This document shows positions 44,163-52,065 of a stretch of DNA of 64,000 nucleotides, in pieces; within the stretch, counting starts at the first letter, position 1; each line of letters begins with the position of its first letter. Origin of the DNA: Oscillospiraceae bacterium (GTDB taxonomy: Bacteria > Bacillota > Clostridia > Oscillospirales > Acutalibacteraceae); NCBI GenBank assembly GCA_015066015.1, contig SVPE01000004.1, positions 1 to 64,000 of the forward strand, read 5' to 3'. The notes below the pieces were generated by a model. That model ran no database searches and had not been told where the DNA came from. It saw nothing but the letters and a program-made list of their open reading frames with translations. Position numbers and translations under genes: made by a program.

Positions 44163-45350
44163 ATGATTACAGTTTTGATTGTGATTTATGTTGTTTTCAT
44201 ATCCTTGGGGCTTCCCGATTCACTTCTGGGTGTTGCCTGGCCCGTGCTTCATACGGAGCTTAATGTTCCCGAAAGCTTTGCATCGGTTTTCAGCATCATA
44301 GTAGGTGTGTGTACGGGTGGTGTAAGCTTTGTTTCAGGCATACTTATCAGAAAATTCGGTACTGCAAGAGTGACGCTTGCTTCAATATTTATCACTGCAT
44401 TGGGGCTTGTCGGAATCAGCTTTGCACCAAATATAGCTGTGATGATTCTTTTCAGTATTATTTTAGGCTACGGTGCAGGAGCTATTGACACAGGTGTGAA
44501 TAACTTTGTTTCACTTCATTATAACGCCTCACATATGAATTTCCTTCATTGCTTCTGGGGTGTAGGTGTTACCGTAAGCCCGATGATAATGTCTCTTTTC
44601 CTTGACGGAGAAAACGGCTCTTGGCGAAACGGCTACAGAATAGTTGCACTTTTGCAGGTTCTTATTGCTCTTTCTGTCATTTTCGTTATGAGAAAGTGGC
44701 TCAATATCGAAAAAAGCGGTATTGACGGGACCTCTGCTGAAGAAGAAGAAAAAGGCGAAGAAAAGGGGATTGTTGCTATTCTCAAAATGAAGGGTGTACT
44801 TTTCAGCATACTTTCCCTTGGCCTTTATTGCAGTATGGAGTTTATCTGCGGCACGTGGGGCGCATCTTATATCGTTAATGTTTTCGGCCTTGCACCGTCT
44901 CAGGCGGCAAAATGGGTTTCACTTTACTACGGCGGTATAATGCTCGGCAGACTCGTTTCGGGTTTTATTGCTACAAAGCTGGGCGACAACAAGCTCATAA
45001 AGCTTGGAATTGCTTTTTCATTCCTTGGTATCGCAGTTCTTCTTTTGCCGATAGGCAAGGCTTCTCTTGTCGGTCTCCTTATGATGGGATTTGGATTCGG
45101 TCCCGTTTTCCCGAGTGTGCTTCACAATGTTCCCGAGCGCTTCGGTGCCAAATATTCGGCTGATATCACGGGATACCATATGGGCGGAGCTTATTTTATC
45201 GGCTTTTCAAGTCAGCTGATTTACGGCTTTACGGCAACAGCGACAACCTTTAAGATTACAGGCTTTGTTCTGCTTGCTCTTTGCGTCGGACTTTTCCTGG
45301 CGAATATGACCGCACTCAGAAAAATTCACTCAAAAGACGAGGCAAGGTAA
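44163..45350 (+). CDS. MFS transporter, 395 aa
   Basis: Twelve hydrophobic segments with the MFS loop 2-3 signature (GILIRKFGTARV) and a Glu/Lys-rich central cytoplasmic loop. LGLPDSLLGVAWP near the N terminus and YGAGAIDTGVNNF resemble fucose/sugar-permease-like members, so a sugar or small organic substrate is possible. The start is ATG 44163 behind GAGGTG; an upstream ATG at 44112 has no ribosome site. It is followed 2 bp later by a small hypothetical gene. Confidence 0.85.
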   Translation: MITVLIVIYVVFISLGLPDSLLGVAWPVLHTELNVPESFASVFSIIVGVCTGGVSFVSGILIRKFGTARVTLASIFITALGLVGISFAPNIAVMILFSIILGYGAGAIDTGVNNFVSLHYNASHMNFLHCFWGVGVTVSPMIMSLFLDGENGSWRNGYRIVALLQVLIALSVIFVMRKWLNIEKSGIDGTSAEEEEKGEEKGIVAILKMKGVLFSILSLGLYCSMEFICGTWGASYIVNVFGLAPSQAAKWVSLYYGGIMLGRLVSGFIATKLGDNKLIKLGIAFSFLGIAVLLLPIGKASLVGLLMMGFGFGPVFPSVLHNVPERFGAKYSADITGYHMGGAYFIGFSSQLIYGFTATATTFKITGFVLLALCVGLFLANMTALRKIHSKDEAR

Positions 45351-45352
45351 AA

Positions 45353-45817
45353 ATGAAATATTTTAAATTTGATTTATTGGACAAAGAGTCGGAATGGGAA
45401 AAGAACGGTATTGAATATTCAAAGTTATTCGATAAGATTAAGCCTTCGCTTTCTGAGGAATTTCTTGAAATTTATTTTGCAGAGCAGGGCTTTCACGATA
45501 AAGCAATATGCAAAATGGTAGTGAATGATATAGATACGCTTGCAGTTGAACTTATAAATAGTGACGGTGCTTTTGTAAAAATTACTTATAGCGGAGTAAA
45601 AGATTTTAAATTTCATAATATCAACAAAGTTTGTAAATCGAGGCAAATAGGAGAGCTGCTTGAATGGGCTTATGATGAGTTTTCCGAAAGCGGTGAAACG
45701 CTCACACATTCTGTTCTCACATCCTGCGGCCTTGAATTTGAGGTTTCTTTTAAAAGTATCAGAGCAGTTTATACTGATCAAGAACTCAAAGCAGAAGGAA
45801 CAATTTTATACCTATAA
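45353..45817 (+). CDS. hypothetical protein, 154 aa
   Basis: Not recognised. A soluble, acidic protein with no signal peptide, membrane segment or Cys motif; secondary structure looks mixed, with beta-rich stretches around NDIDTLAVELINSDGAFVKI and the C terminus. It starts 2 bp after the MFS stop, so it is co-transcribed and translated in series with it. AT content is higher than in the housekeeping genes. Confidence 0.65.
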   Translation: MKYFKFDLLDKESEWEKNGIEYSKLFDKIKPSLSEEFLEIYFAEQGFHDKAICKMVVNDIDTLAVELINSDGAFVKITYSGVKDFKFHNINKVCKSRQIGELLEWAYDEFSESGETLTHSVLTSCGLEFEVSFKSIRAVYTDQELKAEGTILYL

Positions 45818-45823
45818 AACAAC

Positions 45824-45854
45824 AAAGCTCACGGATACATCATCCGTGAGCTTT
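45824..45854. terminator. strong bidirectional hairpin terminator
   Basis: A perfect 13-bp stem (AAAGCTCACGGAT/ATCCGTGAGCTTT) with a 5-nt loop, 6 bp after the hypothetical gene. It also lies downstream of the reverse-strand membrane-protein operon. Confidence 0.8.
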
Positions 45855-45865
45855 AATGTTAAATA

Positions 45866-45900
45866 ATTCTGCATTCAGCATTCTGCATTCTGCATTGTGC
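45866..45900. repeat. tandem heptamer array (ATTCTGC type), five units
   Basis: ATTCTGC, ATTCAGC, ATTCTGC, ATTCTGC, ATTGTGC in exact 7-bp register. Inverted partner array at 44066-44086. The array has the same five-unit size as the left array at 1075-1109. Confidence 0.7.
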
Positions 45901-45907
45901 GAAGCAC

Positions 45908-46558
45908 TTAAACCTTCTTCATCTTATACATAACGTGTGCGCCGAGCATTGAAAGAACAACGCCAACGGGAATAAGAACACCGATACCGGGGTCTACAAA
46001 GAGAAGAAGAAGTGTAATAGCTGCGATGGGGAAGATGGAAATCTTCCAGTGCTTTACAAAATAGGTTGCTGCAAGTGAACCGAAGATAGTGTAAGTAACC
46101 TGCTGGAATGCGGGAGCGAATGCAGGGCTTGCCATTGTTTCGGAGAACTTGGGATTGAATGCAAAAATGATAACAAATACTGCAATAACGAGTGTTGTCA
46201 CAATAATTGATGAGCAGATAGCGATTGTTGTGATAACCTCGCCCTCCTCAGTGTTAGCCTTGACCTTTGCGTTTTCAAGCGCATTGAGAGCACAGGGCAT
46301 CTTGAGGTTCATAATGTTACCGGTAACGAATGAAAGGTAAGTACCTGCCGCACCGAGCATAGGGGAGTAGGCGATAACCTCTATAATGCCGGTTGCAAAG
46401 AAGAATGCGATTGATGCAAGCCCCTTACCTACAACGTCCGGTCTCGGAGTTACACCTAAATGAAGACATATTGCAACGGGAATGCAAAGGAAGAAAACGA
46501 GTGCCGCAATAATCCATATACGACCCCAGGTATGTACTTTATCCATATAAGTTTTCAT
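45908..46558 (-). CDS. polytopic membrane protein, partner of the DUF5058-like protein, 216 aa
   Basis: About five to six membrane segments; GTYLSFVTGNIMNLKMPCAL is a distinctive conserved-looking stretch. Translated 18 bp after the DUF5058-like gene from the same transcript, so the two probably form one transporter. No substrate can be assigned from sequence. Confidence 0.65.
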   Translation of the reverse strand: MKTYMDKVHTWGRIWIIAALVFFLCIPVAICLHLGVTPRPDVVGKGLASIAFFFATGIIEVIAYSPMLGAAGTYLSFVTGNIMNLKMPCALNALENAKVKANTEEGEVITTIAICSSIIVTTLVIAVFVIIFAFNPKFSETMASPAFAPAFQQVTYTIFGSLAATYFVKHWKISIFPIAAITLLLLFVDPGIGVLIPVGVVLSMLGAHVMYKMKKV

Positions 46559-46576
46559 AACTGTTTCCTCCTTTCA

Positions 46577-47368
46577 TTAATAACGCCACTCAATGGCGGC
46601 AAGCTCGGGTGCAAACTGATTGAGAAGAACAACCACAACCATTGCAAGAACCATACTCAGGGGCATTGCAAGAGCCTCAATCCAATTTTTCTTGAGCTTT
46701 TTGTTGATGAGAGTGAACATAAGCATAAAGCCTATTGAAGCAACAAGAGCAACGAGTGAAAGGACACCTGCACCGTCACCGATGATATCTTTATCCTTTG
46801 CACCGAGACCTGCAAGACCTCTGCCGATGAATGCGGCGATAAGACCGATGAAGGCAGCCGCTGTCATAACATCCATCCATTTGGAATTCTTTGAAGCAAC
46901 GTCGGAAACGCCCTTCTGAATCTTTTTGAGAACGATGGGGATAAGAATGAGGGGAAGACAGCTGCCTATTGTCATAACGATGGAAATTTCCGCGAAAATC
47001 TGCGGGTCGGTAACGGGTGCTGAAATGCCGCCGGTCATACCTGCTGCCTCAAGTGCAGCGATTGCGGCTGTGGTCTCATACTGAATAGCACCGATAACAG
47101 TAAGTCTTATCCAGGGGAGAACGTAGCCCAATGCAACGGAAAGAGAAATGACTGTAACTGCGATGCCGATTGCGGGAGCAAAGGAGAACATTGCACTTGA
47201 TGTGACAGCGTTTTTAAGCTTGTCGGTACCTATGCCGAGCTCCTTACCTCTTACCCACGCCTTTCTCATAAAGAAGGCGGCCTGTGCACAGACGAAAATG
47301 ATAACTGCAAGAATTATCAGATACATAAATCCGTCTGACTTGAAATCAGAAAAAAGTTTGTCAAACAT
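46577..47368 (-). CDS. DUF5058-like membrane protein, 263 aa
   Basis: About seven membrane segments, with FSFAPAIGIAVTVISLSVALG and a Pro/Gly-rich FAEISIVMTIGSCLPLIL segment. The resemblance to DUF5058 is from memory and moderate. First gene of a two-gene operon with its own promoter and two palindromes in the leader. Probably an uptake or efflux component; function unknown. Confidence 0.6.
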   Translation of the reverse strand: MFDKLFSDFKSDGFMYLIILAVIIFVCAQAAFFMRKAWVRGKELGIGTDKLKNAVTSSAMFSFAPAIGIAVTVISLSVALGYVLPWIRLTVIGAIQYETTAAIAALEAAGMTGGISAPVTDPQIFAEISIVMTIGSCLPLILIPIVLKKIQKGVSDVASKNSKWMDVMTAAAFIGLIAAFIGRGLAGLGAKDKDIIGDGAGVLSLVALVASIGFMLMFTLINKKLKKNWIEALAMPLSMVLAMVVVVLLNQFAPELAAIEWRY

Positions 47369-47381
47369 TTTTCAACCTCCA

Positions 47382-47399
47382 CATTAAATATTTAATGTT
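47382..47399. promoter_or_regulatory. 18-bp perfect palindrome in the DUF5058 leader
   Basis: ACATTAAATATTTAATGT lies between promoter and start codon and touches the second palindrome. It includes or borders the ribosome-site region (GGAGG on the minus strand), so it could act as an operator or an mRNA hairpin. Confidence 0.5.
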
Positions 47400-47411
47400 G
47401 TTTACACAACT
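47398..47411. promoter_or_regulatory. palindromic operator candidate GTTGT-TTAC-ACAAC
   Basis: A perfect 5-bp inverted repeat 10 bp downstream of the reverse -10 box. It matches the site at 6323-6336 in 11 of 14 bases, keeping both half-sites as TTGT/ACAA. Confidence 0.5.
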
Positions 47412-47420
47412 ATTTATAAT

Positions 47421-47449
47421 ATGATAGCATCTGACTTGAAAATAGTCAA
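47421..47449 (-). promoter_or_regulatory. sigma-A promoter of the DUF5058-like operon
   Basis: Minus strand: TTGACT (47444-47449), 17 nt, TATCAT (47421-47426). Confidence 0.75.
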
Positions 47450-47480
47450 CAAAATAAGACAATAAAGTATCAAAAAATCT

Positions 47481-47509
47481 TTGACTTTATCGCCATAAAA
47501 GGTTATAAT
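47481..47509 (+). promoter_or_regulatory. sigma-A promoter of the spoIVFA-like unit
   Basis: TTGACT (47481-47486), 17 nt, TATAAT (47504-47509). The predicted transcript begins at a hairpin (AAAAGTGAA/TTCACTTTT, 47516-47535), which argues against a start codon at 47512. Confidence 0.75.
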
Positions 47510-47565
47510 TATTGAAAAGTGAATTTTCACTTTTTCTCTTTCATAATATTTATCGGGTGATTATT

Positions 47566-48387
47566 TTGAAAGAGATAATAAAAAAAGAGCAAGCAGATAA
47601 CAGGAAGGATTATTACAGCAGTGTACTTCTCAGCCAGATTTTTTGTTGCACGGTAGCTGTTATTGTTTTTTTCGCCGTAAAGGGCAGCAGTCAGTGGCAG
47701 GAACTTAAAACAGAGTATAGCCGACTTTTGTCTGAGGATTTTCTTTCCGCTGAGGTTGATACGGTTATGGCTGATGTTAGGGAATACCTTTTCGAAAAGG
47801 ATATGGGCTATGCTGTTTCGGGCTCTGTAGTTGAACCCTATGTAAGCACAACTGTGCCCTCTGAATCCGACGTGAAAGATACAACCTCTTATGAAAGTAA
47901 GGAGGTCTTTTCTCCGGCGGTTTTATCGGAAATATCGGTTCGTGACGAAAGTGCAGAGGCGCAAAATGTTGAACTCATCCGCGGCGATTCAATTAAATTT
48001 GTTGCTCCCGTAGAAAACGGACGGTATACCTCATACTTCGGGGAGAGAGTCGATCCGATAAGTGAAGGTGATGACTTTCACAAAGGCGTTGATATCGGAG
48101 CGGACGAGGGCGATAAAATACGCGCCTTTTATGACGGCAAGGTAACTTCGGTAGGTGAGGACAGCAGCTCGGGAAAATATCTGTTCATTTCCCACGGTAA
48201 AGGCTATTCTACTTTTTATTGCCACTGCAGTGAAATTCTTATTGATGAGGGAACGATTGTAAGAAAAGGCGAAACGGTTGCTCTTGTCGGTTCGACGGGT
48301 TATTCAACGGGACCGCACCTTCATTTTGAGATAAGGTCAAACGGTGAAAGCATAGATCCGTTACCGTTTTTAGAAAATGCAGATTAA
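47566..48387 (+). CDS. spoIVFA: SpoIVFA-like M23 (LytM) peptidase, single membrane segment, 273 aa
   Basis: The start is TTG 47566 behind GGGTGA. One membrane segment (IFCCTVAVIVFFAV), a variable linker, then a C-terminal LytM domain with FHKGVDIGAD and GPHLHFE. Unlike many SpoIVFA proteins, the zinc ligands HxxxD and HxH appear intact. It overlaps by 11 bp a gene with SpoIVFB features, as in the spoIVFA-spoIVFB pair that controls pro-sigma-K processing in sporulation. The alternative is a general cell-wall endopeptidase. Confidence 0.75.
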   Translation: MKEIIKKEQADNRKDYYSSVLLSQIFCCTVAVIVFFAVKGSSQWQELKTEYSRLLSEDFLSAEVDTVMADVREYLFEKDMGYAVSGSVVEPYVSTTVPSESDVKDTTSYESKEVFSPAVLSEISVRDESAEAQNVELIRGDSIKFVAPVENGRYTSYFGERVDPISEGDDFHKGVDIGADEGDKIRAFYDGKVTSVGEDSSSGKYLFISHGKGYSTFYCHCSEILIDEGTIVRKGETVALVGSTGYSTGPHLHFEIRSNGESIDPLPFLENAD

Positions 48388-48991
48388 ATTCGGAAGAGTA
48401 TGGGTGAATCTCAGCTTTTCTTTTGTGGCGGTAATTACACTTATGCTGCTTTTGTGCGAAGAAGAGATTGTGCTTGTTTCACTTTTTTCATCACTTTTTC
48501 ACGAAGCCGGGCATTTGTTTTTTATTCTTTTATTTTCTGATGTTCCGCAAAAAATTTCATTCGGTGCCTTTGGTATCCGTATTGAGCGAAATTTCACAGG
48601 CAGCATCAGTTATAAAAAAGAGGCAGTAATAGCTCTTGGCGGCATTGCGGGGAATTTTATTCTTGCTTTTTCGTCGCTTATATTTTATTCTATAAATAAA
48701 AGCAGTATTTCATTTAAAATTTTTGCGGTCAATATATTTGTTGCGGTATTTAATCTTTTACCCGTAAGACAGCTTGATGCGGGATGTTTTGTTAACTGTG
48801 TCCTGCAGGATGCTGCCGATATTATAAAAAGTGAAAGGATAATGCGGTGCATTACTCTTATTACAGTAGTGTTTATTTTGGTATGCTGCATTATATATAA
48901 TGCTTGTCTCGGCTTTAATATCAGTTTTATTGCGGTGACAGTTTATCTTATTTCAATAACAGTATCTAAGGAGTTAAACAATGATAAGTAA
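48377..48991 (+). CDS. spoIVFB: SpoIVFB-like M50 site-2 protease, 204 aa
   Basis: Intramembrane metalloprotease with HEAGH (His42, Glu43, His46) in an early membrane helix and NLLPVRQLDAG as the third-ligand motif. It is shorter than B. subtilis SpoIVFB because no C-terminal CBS domain is present. It overlaps the M23 gene before it and the radical SAM gene after it (11 bp). Likely substrate pro-sigma-K (inference from the family and pairing). Confidence 0.8.
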   Translation: MQIKFGRVWVNLSFSFVAVITLMLLLCEEEIVLVSLFSSLFHEAGHLFFILLFSDVPQKISFGAFGIRIERNFTGSISYKKEAVIALGGIAGNFILAFSSLIFYSINKSSISFKIFAVNIFVAVFNLLPVRQLDAGCFVNCVLQDAADIIKSERIMRCITLITVVFILVCCIIYNACLGFNISFIAVTVYLISITVSKELNNDK

Positions 48992-50840
48992 AGATGTTCA
49001 AAAGATTCTTCCTCTTGTGCAGAAGCCGGGACGCTACACCGGCGGTGAGCTGAACAGTGTCGTTAAGGACAAAAGCAAGGTAAAGCTGCGTTACGCTTTT
49101 TGCTTTCCTGACAGCTACGAAATAGGTATGTCTCATCTCGGCATAAAGATTCTCTACTCAGCTGCAAATGAAAGAGATGACGTCTGGTGTGAAAGAGTTT
49201 TTGCGCCTTGGCACGATATGGAAAAGGAAATGAGACAGAGGAAAATACCGCTTTATGCTCTTGAAAGCGGCGACCCTCTTACAGATTTTGACCTTATAGG
49301 CTTTACCTTACAGTATGAGCTTTGTTATACAAATGTGCTCAATCTTCTCGACCTTGCCGGTATGCCCGTAAGAAGTTCTGACAGAGACGAGCGATATCCT
49401 CTTGTAGTCGGTGGAGGACCTTGTGCCTGTAATCCTGAGCCTATGGCAGACTTCTTTGATATGTTTATGCTAGGTGAAGGCGAAGAGATGAGCAATGAGC
49501 TTTTTGATCTTATCATTGGCTGTAAGGAAAAAGGGGTTTCAAAAAAAGAGCTTTTAAAGCTTGCTTCACAGATTGAAGGCGTATATGTTCCTTCGCTTTA
49601 TGATGTTGTCTATAACGATGACTGTACAATAAAGTCTGTAACGCCTAACGAAGACTGTGTTCCCGAAAAGGTTACAAAAAGAATAATTTCCGACCTTGAT
49701 ACTGTGCATTATCCTGAAAAGTTTATAGTGCCATTTGTTGAGGTTGTTCACGACAGAGTTATACATGAAATTCTCCGTGGGTGTATCCGCGGCTGCCGCT
49801 TCTGTCAGGCAGGCTTCCTTTACAGACCCATCAGAGAAAAATCTCCCGGGGTTATTGATGAACAATGCTACAGGCTTTGCAAGAATACCGGTTATGATGA
49901 GATATCACTTTCTTCTCTTTCTACAAGTGACTACACTCAGCTTGAAGATCTTATGGGCAAGCTGCTTACGTGGACAGAAAAGGAAAAGGTAAATATTGCA
50001 CTTCCGTCTCTTCGTGTTGATAACTTTTCCGAAAAGCTGATGGAGCACCTTAAAAAGGTCAGAAGAAGCGGTCTTACCTTTGCTCCTGAGGCAGGTACTC
50101 AAAGGCTCCGTGATGCTATAAATAAAAACGTTACCGAGGAAGAGATGCTTTCAACGGCACGTCAGGCTTTTTCAGGTGGATGGACATCGGTCAAGCTTTA
50201 CTTTATGCTTGGTCTTCCCACGGAAACCTATGATGATGTTGCCGGAATAGCCGACCTTGCTCAGAAGGTTGTCAACGAATTCTACAGGAATCCGGACAAG
50301 CCCAAGGGAAAGGGCGTTCAGGTAAGCATCAGTGTTGCATCCTTTGTTCCTAAGCCCTTCACACCGTTCCAGTGGGAAGCTCAGGACACAGTTGATGAGC
50401 TCATCAGCAAGCAGAATCACCTTCTTTCAAGTGTTACTACTAAGAAGGTATCCGTAAGCTATCACAAGGTAAACATCAGTTTCCTTGAGGGCGTTTTTGC
50501 AAGAGGCGACAGAAGACTCTGTGACGTTGTTGAATATGCATGGAAGCACGGCTGCAAGTTTGATTCCTGGGATGACAGCTTTCTTTTTGATGTGTGGCTT
50601 GAAGCTTTCGAAAAGTGCGGCGTTGACCCGTTGTTCTATACAAGCAGAAAGCGTGCATATACCGAGATTCTTCCGTGGGATCATCTTGATTACGGCATCA
50701 GAAAGGAATTTCTTATCTGTGAGAATAAAAAGGCGTATGAAAATGAAACGACACCGCATTGCCGCATAAAGTGCGCAGGCTGCGGCTCGAATATGTTGAA
50801 CGGAGGTGAGTGCGATGCGATGCGTCAGAGTATGGTTTAA
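48981..50840 (+). CDS. B12-binding-domain radical SAM protein (TIGR03960 family), 619 aa
   Basis: Cobalamin-binding-type N-terminal domain with FPDSYEIGMSHLG, then the radical SAM core with the cluster motif CIRGCRFCQAG and RPIREKSP. A C-terminal Cys cluster (HCRIKCAGCG) may bind a second metal centre. Members of this family usually stand next to a DUF2344 gene, as here, with a 26-bp overlap. Its exact reaction is not established to my knowledge. Confidence 0.9.
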   Translation: MISKDVQKILPLVQKPGRYTGGELNSVVKDKSKVKLRYAFCFPDSYEIGMSHLGIKILYSAANERDDVWCERVFAPWHDMEKEMRQRKIPLYALESGDPLTDFDLIGFTLQYELCYTNVLNLLDLAGMPVRSSDRDERYPLVVGGGPCACNPEPMADFFDMFMLGEGEEMSNELFDLIIGCKEKGVSKKELLKLASQIEGVYVPSLYDVVYNDDCTIKSVTPNEDCVPEKVTKRIISDLDTVHYPEKFIVPFVEVVHDRVIHEILRGCIRGCRFCQAGFLYRPIREKSPGVIDEQCYRLCKNTGYDEISLSSLSTSDYTQLEDLMGKLLTWTEKEKVNIALPSLRVDNFSEKLMEHLKKVRRSGLTFAPEAGTQRLRDAINKNVTEEEMLSTARQAFSGGWTSVKLYFMLGLPTETYDDVAGIADLAQKVVNEFYRNPDKPKGKGVQVSISVASFVPKPFTPFQWEAQDTVDELISKQNHLLSSVTTKKVSVSYHKVNISFLEGVFARGDRRLCDVVEYAWKHGCKFDSWDDSFLFDVWLEAFEKCGVDPLFYTSRKRAYTEILPWDHLDYGIRKEFLICENKKAYENETTPHCRIKCAGCGSNMLNGGECDAMRQSMV

Positions 50841-51477
50841 AAAAATGGGTATGAGCAGATATGTCTCACACCTTGACCTTATGCGTGCAATGACAAGAAG
50901 CGTAAGACGTGCAGGTCTTCCTTTGTGGTACACAGAAGGCTTCAACCCGCATCCGTATCTTACCTTTGCACTTCCTCTTTCTCTCGGAATGGAAAGCCTC
51001 TATGAAAGTATGGATATTCGTATCGAAGGAGACAGCACCAACAATGAAATTTTCGATCTTTTGAAAGGTGCAATGCCTCCCGGTATTGAAATCGTAAGTG
51101 TAGATGACCCGGTCGACGATCCCAAAACAATTGCTTTTGGCGAATTTGATCTTCTTTTTGATTGTGATAATACGGAAAAACTCATTTCGTCTATTGAACA
51201 GATGCTTTCAGGCGAAGAGCTGATTGTACAGAAAATGGGCAAGCAGGGACGAAAAAAGGTACTCAAGGATATAAACCTTCTGGAGTTTCTTCATTCTTAT
51301 GAAATTTCTCATTCATCAAACCGCGTCAAGCTTACGGTTGTTTTTCCGGCAGGCAGCACTACAAACATCAATCCAACACTTCTCAGTGATGTAATTGCCG
51401 AAAGATCGCAAGAGGATATTGGCTGTTTTGTAGTAAGGAAAAGACTTATGAAGGCTGATATGGAAAATTTCAGATAA
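50815..51477 (+). CDS. DUF2344 (TIGR03936) family protein, 220 aa
   Basis: The start is ATG 50815, 8 nt after GGAGG; the in-frame GTG at 50806 overlaps that site. RVWFKKMGMSRYVSHLDLMRAM and GFNPHPYLTFALPLSLGMES are the family signature. Some radical SAM partners carry this domain as a fusion. It is translationally coupled to the upstream radical SAM gene. Confidence 0.9.
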   Translation: MRCVRVWFKKMGMSRYVSHLDLMRAMTRSVRRAGLPLWYTEGFNPHPYLTFALPLSLGMESLYESMDIRIEGDSTNNEIFDLLKGAMPPGIEIVSVDDPVDDPKTIAFGEFDLLFDCDNTEKLISSIEQMLSGEELIVQKMGKQGRKKVLKDINLLEFLHSYEISHSSNRVKLTVVFPAGSTTNINPTLLSDVIAERSQEDIGCFVVRKRLMKADMENFR

Positions 51478-51503
51478 AATTACAAAAAAATATAAAAAAA
51501 GAC

Positions 51504-51532
51504 TTGCTTTTATAAATGAGTTGTGATAGAAT
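51504..51532 (+). promoter_or_regulatory. sigma-A promoter of rplS
   Basis: TTGCTT (51504-51509), 17 nt, TAGAAT (51527-51532). The transcript would have a leader of about 100 nt. Confidence 0.75.
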
Positions 51533-51544
51533 ATTTGAGCATTT

Positions 51545-51640
51545 GTGTAACAGGTGCGACTGAATTCAGTCAGACATTAACGCAAGCGGTCCTCTTTCGG
51601 AGTTATTCCGTAACGAACGTGGCAGAATTTAGGAGGATTT
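51545..51640 (+). promoter_or_regulatory. structured rplS (L19) leader
   Basis: Contains GACTGAATTCAGTC, a perfect 14-bp palindrome, ACGCAAGCGGTCCTC and a paired GGAGTTATTCC segment before AGGAGG. Position and size suit an L19 autoregulatory leader of Firmicutes, but I cannot confirm the covariance model. Confidence 0.45.
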
Positions 51641-51643
51641 AAA

Positions 51644-51988
51644 ATGGACGCACTCAAACTCATCTCAGACGCAAGCCTTAAGGCAGAAGTACCCGAGCTT
51701 AACATCGGTAGCACCGTTCGTGTTCACGTTAAAATTCGTGAAGGCGAAAGAGAAAGAATCCAGGTTTTCGAAGGTACAATCATTGCTAAGAAGGGTAGCG
51801 GCATCTCATCAACCTTTACAGTTCGTCGTGTAGCTTACGGTTGTGGCGTTGAAAGGGTATTCCCTGTTCATTCACCCAATGTTGCAAAGGTTGAACTCGT
51901 CAGAAACGGTAAGGTTCGCAGAAGCAAGCTTTATTACCTTCGTGACAGAGTTGGTAAGTCAGCTAAAGTTAAGGAAAAGATTGGCTGA
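51644..51988 (+). CDS. rplS: 50S ribosomal protein L19, 114 aa
   Basis: [41 protein letters not shown] and [21 protein letters not shown] are characteristic of L19, which lies at the 30S-50S interface. Strong AGGAGG ribosome site, own promoter and terminator. Confidence 0.98.
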   Translation: MDALKLISDASLKAEVPELNIGSTVRVHVKIREGERERIQVFEGTIIAKKGSGISSTFTVRRVAYGCGVERVFPVHSPNVAKVELVRNGKVRRSKLYYLRDRVGKSAKVKEKIG

Positions 51989-52003
51989 TAAACACGCAAA
52001 TGG

Positions 52004-52029
52004 AAGGAAGGGGAAACCCTTCCTTTTGT
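52004..52029 (+). terminator. terminator after rplS
   Basis: A 9-bp stem (AAGGAAGGG/CCCTTCCTT) with loop GAAA, followed by TTGTTTT. Confidence 0.75.
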
Positions 52030-52065
52030 TTTAACGCAATAAATTTCAGAAAGGATGCTCTATAT

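Noticed and set aside
47382-47399. Rex-type redox operator reading of ACATTAAATATTTAATGT
   Set aside because: The TTAAATATTTAA core is similar, but the outer TTG/CAA of Rex sites is missing; kept only as an unassigned palindrome.
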